Below are positions 55,831 to 64,000 of a stretch of DNA of 64,000 nt, one piece after another. The DNA comes from Holothuria scabra (Eukaryota; Echinodermata; Holothuroidea; Aspidochirotida; Holothuriidae), in assembly GCA_037179385.1 (NCBI GenBank), contig CM074188.1:24383318-24447317 (forward strand), read 5' to 3'. Under the pieces are notes generated by a model. The model ran no database searches and was not told where the DNA came from. It worked only from the letters and a program-made list of their open reading frames with translations. The position numbers and the translations under genes are program-made. How positions within the stretch are numbered: position 1 is the stretch's first letter; each line of letters starts with the position of its first letter.

Positions 55831-56900
55831 CAAAAGTATCCACCAGAGGCCCTTAAGCGGTCCCCTGGACCCCATGCCGATGGGGTTTTGTGCTTCGCGT
55901 AAAACCGGACGCCTTACGGCGTTACCACTTTGTCTGCTGCCGAAAACTTGTGGCCCCCCAATAAAAACCATCTTCCGCCGCCTATGTATTATAACCTTAC
56001 CAAAAACCAAATATTCTTATGTTAAATTCCAAAATTTTGGGAATAAAATAATTTCTTAATTTTCAAAATTTCTAGTCTCATCTTGAGGACTTGAGCAATT
56101 AATCTCTACCGAATTTCAGCTGTATAACACGTTTTTGAATTTTGCCCATATGAAGGATGGATTCTTAAATAAAGACCCCAACATTTTAATGGTCCTTACA
56201 AAAGCCAAATTTCTTTCAAACATTAACTTTTTTTCTTCAAAATAAACTCGAAGATTCAGGTAATTGTTAAAAAGAAAGCCAAAAGTTTCGGCGCGCGTAG
56301 CGCGCCTCAAATTCTGTCAAGTTACGTCCCACCGGGACCGTCATCGCCTTTGTCGGGGCCTTGAAATGCTGGCCCCCCTGTCGGGCAAATCCTGGCGCCA
56401 CCCCTGTTCTGTGGGTGAAAATTAAGTCTCAGGATTGGTATATTCGAGTGGAGGTATTTAAAGGCATCGGCTTTGACTGGAGAAATACTCAATGTCATCC
56501 TTGGTGACGTCACTTCTCTGTTCTCCCGTTGGCACCACCTTTGATTTAAAGTAGGAGACCTTATAGGAAAGGCTTTACTTAAAAAGAGGTTTTACTCGGG
56601 TGGTAACATTTTATAGCCACGAGCAAAAAGGTAGTCATGAATTTATTGGGTCCACCATCACGTTATTACAACATTAGGAAACCTGATTTACACTATAACC
56701 ACAAATGGAACATTTCCAATCAATTATCAAGACAATTTTTCCTCCACCGTGATAATTGACCCCGGTTCAAGGTCGCATCACATGAACATAACAGTGTTGG
56801 ATATTTGATGTGAAGAGCATTAAAAACAATGGCAATTGTCGCAATTCCCATTAAAATCTGGCGAGAATTCACCATTTTACAGAGTAACTCTGATTTGCAC

Positions 56901-57159
56901 TTAACCCTTTACCGTCGTTTGGGTCCTTTTGGACCCATGCGGAGAGCTCGGCTGTCACCCATCTTTACTGTTTCACGCGGAGCTCGAAACTGCAAGTAGC
57001 TACCCGAAAATTCGGCCACAACAACGAGAGAGACAATAGTTTAAGGTCACGGGGTCAATGGCCTACGGAAGCCGAGGCGGGGCGGGCTACGTCCGCTTTT
57101 CCGCCCACTCCAGAGGCGCGAAAACATGCCCCGATAGGAGCACAACGGTAAAGGGTTAA
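56901..57159 (+). mobile_element. piggyBac-like MITE, copy 4
   Basis: 251 bp between TTAA at 56901-56904 and 57156-57159. Ends CCCTTTACCGTCGT and ACAACGGTAAAGGG, with an intact GGGTCCTTTTGGACCC palindrome. Very similar to copy 1 at 15.6 kb. Confidence 0.88.
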
Positions 57160-57535
57160 TCATGCATAAACATGAGCTCAATATGCAAACCTTGTGATGC
57201 ACAGGGAGGGAAATGCCATATAGGCCAATGGCTAATGTTGTCCTTTGTTCTTGAAATCTTTATTTCAAGGACAATTGTAGTAAAATCATGTTCTGAGGGA
57301 TTTATTTTGAAAGTTTAAACTGTATCCTTGAAGATCATCAGTATCAGTTGCCAAACCATAAACTATATGATGAGTTAAAGATGATTAATAAATGGTTAAC
57401 CAAAGAAAGGTCAACACTGTGCAACACTCCACATAATTATTATTTTTCTGAAGCAGGTTGCTTCAGAAACATTCAAACTTTGAAGAGGTATATTCTTGTA
57501 ACCGTAAAAGATACTAACATAATTCCAACGGATTT

Positions 57536-57775
57536 CGACCGCGTGTTTGGTCTAGTGGTAAGAGCATTCGCCTCTCACGCGCCGAGGTCCGAGTTCTAGT
57601 CCCAGGTCGAGTCATACCAAAGATTCTAAAAACGGAACATACTGCCGTTGTGCGCATACGCAATGGAGTAGGGAAACAAGCCCGTGAGCAACAACTGAAA
57701 AAAAAGGGCGGGTCCGACTCGACTTAAACCAATGGGTTGGAAACTGGGCCGCAAAACTCTATCTAACTAACACAC
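57536..57775 (+). mobile_element. tRNA-derived SINE, best copy
   Basis: The head GCGTGTTTGGTCTAGTGGTA then AGAGCATTCGCCTCTCACGC and GTCCGAGTTCTAGTCCC gives A- and B-box-like promoters of RNA polymerase III. The body is CAGGTCGAGTCATACCAAAG, GTAGGGAAACAAGCCCGTGA, ACTTAAACCAATGGGTTGGA, CCGCAAAACTCTATCTAAC. Other copies are at 9177-9412 (reverse), 6385, 15864 and, as short fragments, 12711 and 39350. Confidence 0.82.
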
Positions 57776-57794
57776 AAATCACACGGATTTTCAC

Positions 57795-58101
57795 TTAAAG
57801 GCTCAGTTCTCTCACCCCAAACAGTACCAATTCTCCTCACCTTCTTGTGAAGCCCCTCCCACAATTGTCTGAAATTCATCCTCATCCATATACAATCTCC
57901 GTTTATTGCTTCAAGGTGAGTATAGAAAAACTAAATTTATGTAATCAAAACACTCACATCAGTACCGTTCATGCTGTGTAATATAAGCTTTGGTACTCTG
58001 CATTGTTTGAACTAGGTGCCAATCAAAGAGCTGAGCCAATTGAGAATTTCGGTAACCCCGTACCAAAATTGTAGTTTGGGGTGAGAGGTTTTGCCCTTTA
58101 A
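57795..58101 (+). mobile_element. TTAA-bounded MITE family B, complete (307 bp)
   Basis: TTAAAGGCTCAGTTCTCTCA at the left; GGGGTGAGAGGTTTTGCCCT then TTAA at the right. The terminal inverted repeats include CTCTCACCCCAAAC and its complement. Confidence 0.85.
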
Positions 58102-59734
58102 GAAGGATTTCTCCTTGAATGCCAAGTAAAGTCAGGGCGTTTTTCTGACATGCCATCTTTAATCTCCCCTAGACACTAACAGTCTCCCCCCTCCCCCTCA
58201 CTATAAATACCAACTTGCAAATGCAATCTACCCGGGCTGATTTTCAAATGCCTTATTCATCTTTGAGAAAACTGTGATATTAAGGCATTACTAATTTGTT
58301 GTCTGCACAAGTACTGGCAATGGGAACTGAGGAAAATAACCTCTTGGCTGAAGCGTAACTCATATAACGAGTCCAGTGGTAGAGCAAATGATATAAACAG
58401 GGAGCTGCAAACATATGATTTCTGATTGATGAGAGTTTTGGACACAAGTTGCACGAAAAAAATCTTTTGTTGGGTCCATAGGGTAAGAATTTGAATTAGA
58501 ATTGTTCACCTTCTACAAAAGAAATATCTTATAAGACCCTTGATAGACCTAAGTTGGAATATACCAGTTCTGTCTGGGACCCATACTTCAAAACTCATAT
58601 TGCGCTCCTTGAAAAGGTACAACGATCGACGTACAGATAGATTTGTCAAAAATGATTACAGTTTCACTAGCAGCGTCAATGATAGGTTAAGAAACCTCAA
58701 CTGGGATAAAGTGGAATTTCGCAGGACCAAAGCTCGTCTCATCACTATTTTAAGGAAAGTCATGGATTTACTTCTAGTGAAGTGAATAAAATACCTTCCA
58801 CCAAACAGCATGCTTTCAAAAAAAAAAACCACAGTTGTTATACTCAGTTGTTGTCCCTTATTAATGATTGGGCTTCGGCCTTGAATAAAAACAAACAGGT
58901 CGACGTCTTTATCTTAGATTTCGAGAAGGTCTTCGGCACTGTCCCCCACGAACTCCTCAAGACAAAGTTATATTCTTTGGGGGTCTCTAGACAAATCGTT
59001 AATTGGGTGGATAACTTCCTTTCTGATCGCTCACAATCTGTTGTTGTAAATGGTACAAAATCTGCTCCTGCTCCTGTCCTTTCTGGTGTTCCTCAGGGGT
59101 CTGTTCTAGGTCCAGTTCTCTTTCAGTCTTATATAAACGATATTATTGAAGCAGCTTCTTCTGAATTTAGGTTGTTCGCTGATGATTGTGTTTGTTATAG
59201 AGTCATTGGTGATCAAAATGACTGCAGCGTTCTACAGAGAGACATTACTCACCTGGACCAATGGAACAAAACCTGGGGCATGAGATTTCATCCGACAAAG
59301 TGCAATGTTATGTCTGTTACTAGGAAACATAATCCCAGAATTTTCATGTATACTCTCCATGGTGCTAATCTGAAGAGGGTGGACTCTATTAAGTATTTGG
59401 GGGTGACCATTACAAAGAATCTCAATTGGAGTAAGCACATACAGTCTGTTTGAAATAGAGGAAATAAAGTCCTCGGTCTACTACGCATGAACCTCTCTTT
59501 TTGTTCCAAGGAAGTTAAACCGGCAGCCTTTAAAGGTTTGATAAGGCCTTCATTAGAGTATGCTTGTTCCGTTTGGGATCCAAATCAGGTTTCACTTCAA
59601 GACAAACTAGAGGGAGTACAAAGAAGATCTGCTCGGTTTACAGCCAATGAGTACTACTCCCGTGATGGTGGATCAATGACTACCCTTTTGAAAGATCTCG
59701 GTCTCGGCATGCTTTCTGATCGCCGCAGGCGTTG

Positions 59735-59987
59735 TACACTCTTAAAAAGTTGGTTTAAAAATTCACCATCACTGGTCACGTATGTCAAATACCTGAAATT
59801 GGGTAAGGTTTCCCCCAATGTGTGTTGTTAATTTGGTTACTCCACAGGCTGGTTACCCAATTAAGTGGTAAAAACATCTTGGGTAACCCATTAATCACCA
59901 ATTATTGGGTAAATTTTGACCAGTTTCATGTATTTGACATACGTGACCAGTGTTGGTAAGTTTTTTAACCAACTTTTTTAAAGTGTA
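59735..59987. mobile_element. 249-bp TA-flanked MITE in LINE B
   Basis: Element 59737-59985, with ~65-bp terminal inverted repeats starting CACTCTTAAAAAGTTGG / CACTTTAAAAAAGTTGG and sharing CACTGGTCACGTATGTCAAA. TA is duplicated at 59735-59736 and 59986-59987. Removing the insert and one TA rejoins the RT frame exactly. Tc1/mariner-type target choice. Confidence 0.9.
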
Positions 59988-60119
59988 GGCTTCAAATCCT
60001 CGCCAAATGTATCTACGGCCAAGCTAATATCCCTCTGTCTGACCTTTATAAACCCACCCGTATTACTCGTAATATTCATGCTTTGCACTACCGTCCCCCG
60101 TCTGCTAGGATAAATTGCT

Positions 60120-60425
60120 TTAAAGGCATATTTTCTTCATCCTAAACAGTTCCAATTCTTTCAACCTACTTACTTCTAGCCCCTCCCACATTTATCTAAA
60201 ACTCATCTTTATCCAGACACAATCCTAGTTTATTGCTTCATGGCTTGTCCCAGTGGCCATACAAGTCTATAATGTGTAATCAAGACACTCTCAGTGCCCA
60301 TGCTGTGTAATTAAGCTATGATGCATTGTTTGAATGTGATGCCAATCAAAGAGCTGTACCAATTGAGAGTTTTGATATATGTATGCTATAACTGTAGTTT
60401 GGGGTGACGAATGACTGCTTTTTAA
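60120..60425 (+). mobile_element. TTAA-bounded MITE family B in LINE B
   Basis: TTAAAGGCATATTTTCTTCA ... GAATGACTGCTTTTTAA. Nearly identical to the copy at 20292-20596. It separates NCF (upstream) from YSFIPNTIRDW (downstream) in LINE B; the excised junction is one base out of frame. Confidence 0.85.
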
Positions 60426-60697
60426 TACAGTTTTATCCCCAACACAATTCGGGATTGGAATGATCTTCCCAGCAGTCTCATCGAGGGGGTCATTAGTTAC
60501 CGTAAGCACGTAGAATTCATAACCAATTCTCTTAGGGCCTGATCGATCTCACGGCGCGTACGTGGATGTCTCACCGTATTTTGAAAGAAGAAGAAGAGTT
60601 ACGTCCCCATTATCAAATTGACAGTTCTCTTCATACGACTCGTTCCAATCATGCTTTGAACTTTGTTATTCCATCTGCTCAAAAAGACTGTTACAAG

Positions 60698-60878
60698 TAC
60701 ACTGTAAAAAATTAGGATAGATTTACAGGTACAAAAAATAAAGAGATAAATAAGGATTACAGAGAAGTTCTGGAAAACTTATTACCAAAACTTTTATTTA
60801 ATCGTTAAATTTCTCTTTTTTTTTTTTTTTTTTTTTGTTCTGTAAATTTACAGCGATTTGTACCATTTTTACAGTGTA
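60698..60878. mobile_element. 177-bp TA-flanked MITE in LINE A
   Basis: Element 60700-60876, with ends CACTGTAAAAA and TTTTTACAGTG, and TA at 60698-60699 and 60877-60878. Removing it restores CYKYSLYLRTIST in LINE A. It contains a T run of about 20. Confidence 0.88.
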
Positions 60879-61050
60879 CTCTCTCTACCTGCGAACCATC
60901 TCCACGTGAAACAATCTTCCACCAGAGCTAAAATCTGTACCTAGGCCTACGTGGTCTACATGGTCTAACTCCTATTCCGGACATACTCAATCGTCAACAG
61001 CCCCCATGGGCTTTCCTTTTAAAACGTACATAGAAACAGGCACGTTTTAA

Positions 61051-61844
61051 CAATTAGACAACTCAAACCGCCCAACCATGAGCGATTTGTGTGGATTTAC
61101 AATCAAGATCAAGTAAGATCATAGTTCCATTATCCTACTCGCACTTGTGGGCAAGTGACTCTCGATTTTGTTGGTAACACCCTCTTCTTGTTTGGAGTGA
61201 ACCAACGCAAAGGTGACTGACAGACTCTATAAGAAATCACTCTTTTTCAAGGCAGTGAACTTATTTTAACGTAGTTCTAGCCCTGTTAAGGATTAATCCG
61301 TCATTATTTAAGATGAATGTTTGGAACAAGTAGCCATGTTTAACACACAAGCATCGTAAGAATGGATAAATTTTCATTCAAATTGCCACGTATCATAGAT
61401 TCATAGTGTAATCTCTTGACTACCATTCAAATACAATGAAGTTATGGTGTCCTAGCCAAAGCTAGTGTTTAGCGTATCCCATTTACACTTACAGTATGTA
61501 ATTTAGGAAATGCTGATCATTTTTCAACTAAAGCGTTTTTAGTTTTGTGTCTACCGCGTCTACACTTGTTAATGGAAGCTATTGTGTAACAGAATACCGA
61601 ATATTGGACCAAATATCGTGTGGAAAGAAGCAACTGCACATAGACCTAGGCCTAGACCTAAAGTAAAGATTAATCTGTTACTACTACTAGCCTAGGCGGC
61701 TAGGCCTAGGCTAGTTTAACCGTCAGTATAGTATAAGCCTACAGTAACATTGCTGCGCAGGGAACGTGGGACTAGACTGAATTTCACAAGTTTCTGCTCC
61801 TACAAAATGTTGTTTCAGCCCTTGTTTTTTGAGGGCAGAAAACA
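61051..61844. other. No feature recognised
   Basis: AT-rich spacer with AGGCCTAGGCCTAG-type short repeats at 61645-61720. No coding similarity. Confidence 0.4.
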
Positions 61845-63577
61845 TTGTTTAAAGGTGATGTTAGTGCCATCGATTCTCCAAGTGTTCATGAGCGTATCTC
61901 TTGTAAATTGAAGTGTTTGTTTCCTGATTTTAAGCAACCTCGTAGGCTCATTTTACAGTACTCTAAGGGGAATTTTGTTGCTATGAGGGAGGACACCCGG
62001 GGTTTCTCATCTACCTATTTCAACGGGGGGCAAGATAATCGTACTGTGGAAGAAAATTGGCAACTCATTAAGTCCTTTCTTGAAAGAACTGTGAAGGATA
62101 ATATTCCCACTAGATTGGCCAAATCCAGAAAATCTCTTCCATGGATAACCGACAATATTCGCAGGTTAGTTAGGCGTAGGAACAGATTGCATGCCCTTTT
62201 TAAAAAAAACCCCGGAAGGCTGGTATTTATGGGAGATGGGCTCATCTGCGAACTAAAAAAGAGAGATTCACACCTCCCATAAAAAGTACATTAATGGAAT
62301 GATCGGCGATATCAAAGCTGATGCCAAACCCTTCTGGAGATATATTAATGGTCAGAAGAAAGATAGGCATAATCTCCCCCCTCTTAAGACCGATGATAAG
62401 CTAGCTGTCACTGTCTTGGATAAAATTCGTGCTCTCAATAACCAGTTCTGTAGTGTATTCACTAAAAGAGTGTTTCATACTGTTCCCCTCATCAGGCCCA
62501 CGTGTAAGAGAATGAATGATATAACTATATCCACCTTTGGCGTTGAAAAGCTTTTGCATGGTCTTAAAATCAATAAGGCCATGGGACCAGATGGCATCCA
62601 CCCTTGGGTCCTGAGAGAGATTGCCACTGATTTTGCACCTGTTCTAAGCCATCTCTTTCAGCAATCCCTTACAAAAGGATGCATTCCAGAGGATTGGAAG
62701 ACTGCAAATGTTTGCCCTATTTTCAAAAAAGGTGACAGTTCCCTACCTTGTAATTACAGGCCTGTTTCTCTTACATGTGTCTGCTGTAAATTGTTAGAAC
62801 ATATTATTGCCTCAAACCTTATGAACCATTTTGAAATACATAAGTTACTCTCTCCCACCCAGCAGGCCTTTCGTAAGTCTCATAGTTGCGAAACACAACT
62901 TGTGTCGATAATTGAGGACTGGGCTTCCTCCCTTGATGCCCATAAACAAGTCGATGTGTTTATCTTGGATTTTGAGAAGGCCTTCCATACTGTTCCTCAT
63001 GAACTGCTGAAGACCAAGCTGTATACACTTGGTGTTTCAAATCAGATTCTTCGTTGGGTTGATGACTTTCTTGTTGATCCTAAACAATCTGTTGTTGTCA
63101 ATGGAACCCGGTCTCCCCTGATGCAAGTTCTGTCTGGAGTTCCCCAGGGGTCTGTCCTAGGACCGATTCTCTTCTTGGCGCATATCAATGATATCGTCGA
63201 TGGTGTTTCTTCCAAGGTTAAACTTTTTGCAGATGATTGTGTCTGTTACCGTATTATTGAGTCCAGTGAGGATTGTCATAAACTTCAGAATGATATCATG
63301 CAGTTGGGGCTGTGGGCTTCCACGTGGGGCATGAGATTTCAGCCCACTAAGTGTAGCGTTATTACTTTTGCTCGGAAAAAAAGTCCCATACTTTTTAGGT
63401 ATGTTCTTAATAGGATTGAGCTCCCGAGGGTAGATAGTATTAAGTATCTCGGAATTACCATCACTAAAGATCTGAACTGGGAAAAGCATATCCAAAATAT
63501 CTGTAACAAGGGAAATAAGATTCTTGGTATTTTTGGTTCCTTGTGTAACAAAGGAACCTATGCAGTCACCTTGGCGT
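61845..63577 (+). pseudogene. LINE C: endonuclease-RT linker and RT, frameshifted and truncated
   Basis: A CR1/Jockey-group LINE. The first frame (61845-62215) is the segment after the endonuclease: SVEENWQL-like VEENWQLIKSFLERTVKDNI, SRKSLPWITDNIRRLVRRRN. Two frameshifts around 62210 and 62275 lead into the RT frame: MIGDIKADAKPFWRYINGQK, GPDGIHPWVLRE, VCPIFKKGDSSLPCNYRPVS, QQAFRKSHSCETQL, VFILDFEKAFHTVPHELLKT, LSGVPQGSVLGPILF, LFADDCVCYR, SIKYLGITITKDLNWEKHI. The endonuclease proper and the C-terminal third are missing; the copy breaks off at a TG microsatellite. All visible RT catalytic residues are intact, but the frameshifts make it inactive. Confidence 0.92.
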
Positions 63578-63578
63578 A

Positions 63579-63614
<36 letters not shown>
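63578..63614 (+). repeat. (TG)n microsatellite
   Basis: About 16 TG units in the middle of GTATGTATG...GTGTATGTG. It marks the boundary between LINE C and the AGGTCA-type repeat. Confidence 0.95.
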
Positions 63615-63618
<4 letters not shown>

Positions 63619-64000
63619 ACGGATTGGAATGCGAGGTATGTGGTGAGATAACTCAATAACCGAGTGATCAATTTTTTTCAAACTTGGTATGTATGTAGAT
63701 GTTGTGGAGTAGATGTGCCCTATCGTTTTTGGTGGAGGTCAAAGGTCACTGGTGATCACCAGAGGCCAAAAACTGAATTTCTGTTAGTAGCTGTAACTCA
63801 GTATCCGTTGTTCAAGCAGTGGCATCATTTTAGGATAAGTTAGATTGGTAGGAGGTGAAAATGTTGGTACATTAACCAAAATAATTGGAAAGGGTCAAAA
63901 GGTCAAAAAGTAATGTTTTATTGATATCTTGCCACTGAAACATTTTAGAGGGGTGGTGTAATGGAGATTTGTGTTCGTCTAAGTGAAATGCACGTGATGA
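63615..64000 (+). repeat. AGGTCA-bearing repeat, reverse orientation, runs off the window
   Basis: Contains AAACTTGGTATGTATGTAGA and GGTGGAGGTCAAAGGTCACT (perfect DR1 at 63736-63748), then AGGGTCAAAAGGTCA at about 63894. It resembles the reverse complement of the satellite units at 11.4-12.5 kb, preceded by a TG/CA run as those are followed by one. Confidence 0.7.

Larger units (their letters stand above)
52049..55986. mobile_element. Nested 3.9-kb element, TIR CATAGGCGGCGGAAG
   Basis: Left CATAGGCGGCGGAAGCGGGG; right CATCTTCCGCCGCCTATG. Both ends have TGGCCCCCCAATAA motifs just inside (TGGCCCCCCAATAATTTTTT on the left, GTGGCCCCCCAATAAAAACC near the right), though in the same orientation. 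No convincing target duplication. No transposase seen. Confidence 0.55.
50690..56414. mobile_element. 5.7-kb hAT-like composite element
   Basis: Element 50698-56406, with ends CAGGGGTGGCGCCAGCGGGG and TCCTGGCGCCACCCCTG, flanked by TTCTCTGG / TTCTGTGG (50690-50697 and 56407-56414; 7 of 8). It contains a 267-bp tandem duplication, a nested 3.9-kb element (52049-55986) and, inside that, a 1.2-kb element. No transposase was recognised. Confidence 0.72.
58786..60597 (+). pseudogene. LINE B: 5'-truncated reverse transcriptase, interrupted twice
   Basis: A non-LTR RT from NKIPSTKQHAFKKKNHSCYT through VFILDFEKVFGTVPHELL (catalytic Asp), LSGVPQGSVLGPVLF, LFADDCVCYR (catalytic FADD) and SIKYLGVTITKNLNW, then an in-frame TGA at 59452, NRGNKVLGLL, KGLIRPSLEYACSVWDP and LEGVQRRSARF. 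A 249-bp MITE interrupts at 59737; the frame resumes as RLQILAKCIYGQANIPLSDL, is broken again by a MITE at 60120, then YSFIPNTIRDWNDLPSSLIE and a stop near 60542. A GAAGAAGAAG tail follows. It is closely related to LINE C. Confidence 0.9.
58490..61050 (+). pseudogene. LINE A: C-terminal RT fragment, split by LINE B
   Basis: A CR1/Jockey-group non-LTR retrotransposon fragment. The left part (to about 58785) reads KEISYKTLDRPKLEYTSSVW, LLEKVQRST, then FVKNDYSFTSSVNDRLRNLN and RRTKARLITILRKV. The right part resumes at about 60598: RPHYQIDSSLHTTRSNHALN, IPSAQKDCYKYS, then across a MITE LYLRTIST-stop-NNLPPEL. In this family the two parts are normally continuous, so LINE B (about 58786-60597) inserted between them. 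Stops (TAG after STYR; TGA for the Trp of TWN) show it is dead. Confidence 0.78.

Noticed and set aside
57536..57612. Functional tRNA gene
   Set aside because: A/B boxes are recognisable but the acceptor stem does not pair and a conserved SINE body follows, as in the copy at 9177-9412.

Overview
The window is eukaryotic, AT-rich, and dominated by introns and transposable elements. The only host gene I can support is on the minus strand. It is the N-terminal part of a peptidylglycine alpha-hydroxylating monooxygenase (PHM, or the PHM half of bifunctional PAM), recovered as seven short exons between 40153 and 1508 with consistent GT-AG borders and phases. The exons encode a signal peptide, the HHM and LQIHYGD copper-A motifs and two of the usual disulfide pairs. 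The rest of the gene, including the copper-B ligands, lies beyond the left edge. Intron 1 is about 14.9 kb. The compact short exons, the AGGCCTAGGCCT-type AT/GC texture, the abundance of invertebrate-type LINEs, DIRS and hAT elements, and a sea-urchin-TU-like foldback element suggest a marine invertebrate, most likely an echinoderm or another non-vertebrate deuterostome. That assignment is an inference.

Layout, left to right. 1-25 kb: PHM exons 7 to 3 in introns filled with small elements. These include AGGTCA-bearing satellites (1.0, 11.4-12.5, 17.6 kb), tRNA-derived SINE copies (4.1, 6.4, 9.2, 15.9 kb), TTAA-bounded MITE families, a 162-nt pure pyrimidine run (3.6 kb) and two piggyBac-like MITEs (15.6, 19.7 kb). 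25-40 kb: exon 2, then the large intron 1 with a third piggyBac-like MITE, a palindromic MITE, a dead DIRS-type reverse transcriptase, a 1.33-kb hAT-like element, a complete 2.29-kb foldback element with 9-bp target-site duplications, a second hAT-like element, a 0.93-kb TTAA element, a 453-bp tandem duplication and a hAT inserted into the end of another hAT. Exon 1 is at 40.0-40.15 kb.

40-57 kb: no gene recognised. There is an old repeat mosaic with a 344-bp hAT MITE, a 1.1-kb inverted-repeat element, degenerate ~177-bp repeats carrying GCGCCA/TGGCGC hairpins, and a 5.7-kb hAT-like element (50.7-56.4 kb) that contains a 3.9-kb element, which in turn contains a 1.2-kb element. 57-64 kb: a fourth piggyBac-like MITE, a SINE, and three non-LTR retrotransposon fragments. 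One LINE is inserted in another and both are interrupted by MITEs whose empty sites restore the reading frame. The window ends in another AGGTCA-bearing repeat.

No CRISPR array, rRNA, intact tRNA gene or prokaryotic feature was seen. All mobile elements look defective or non-autonomous.
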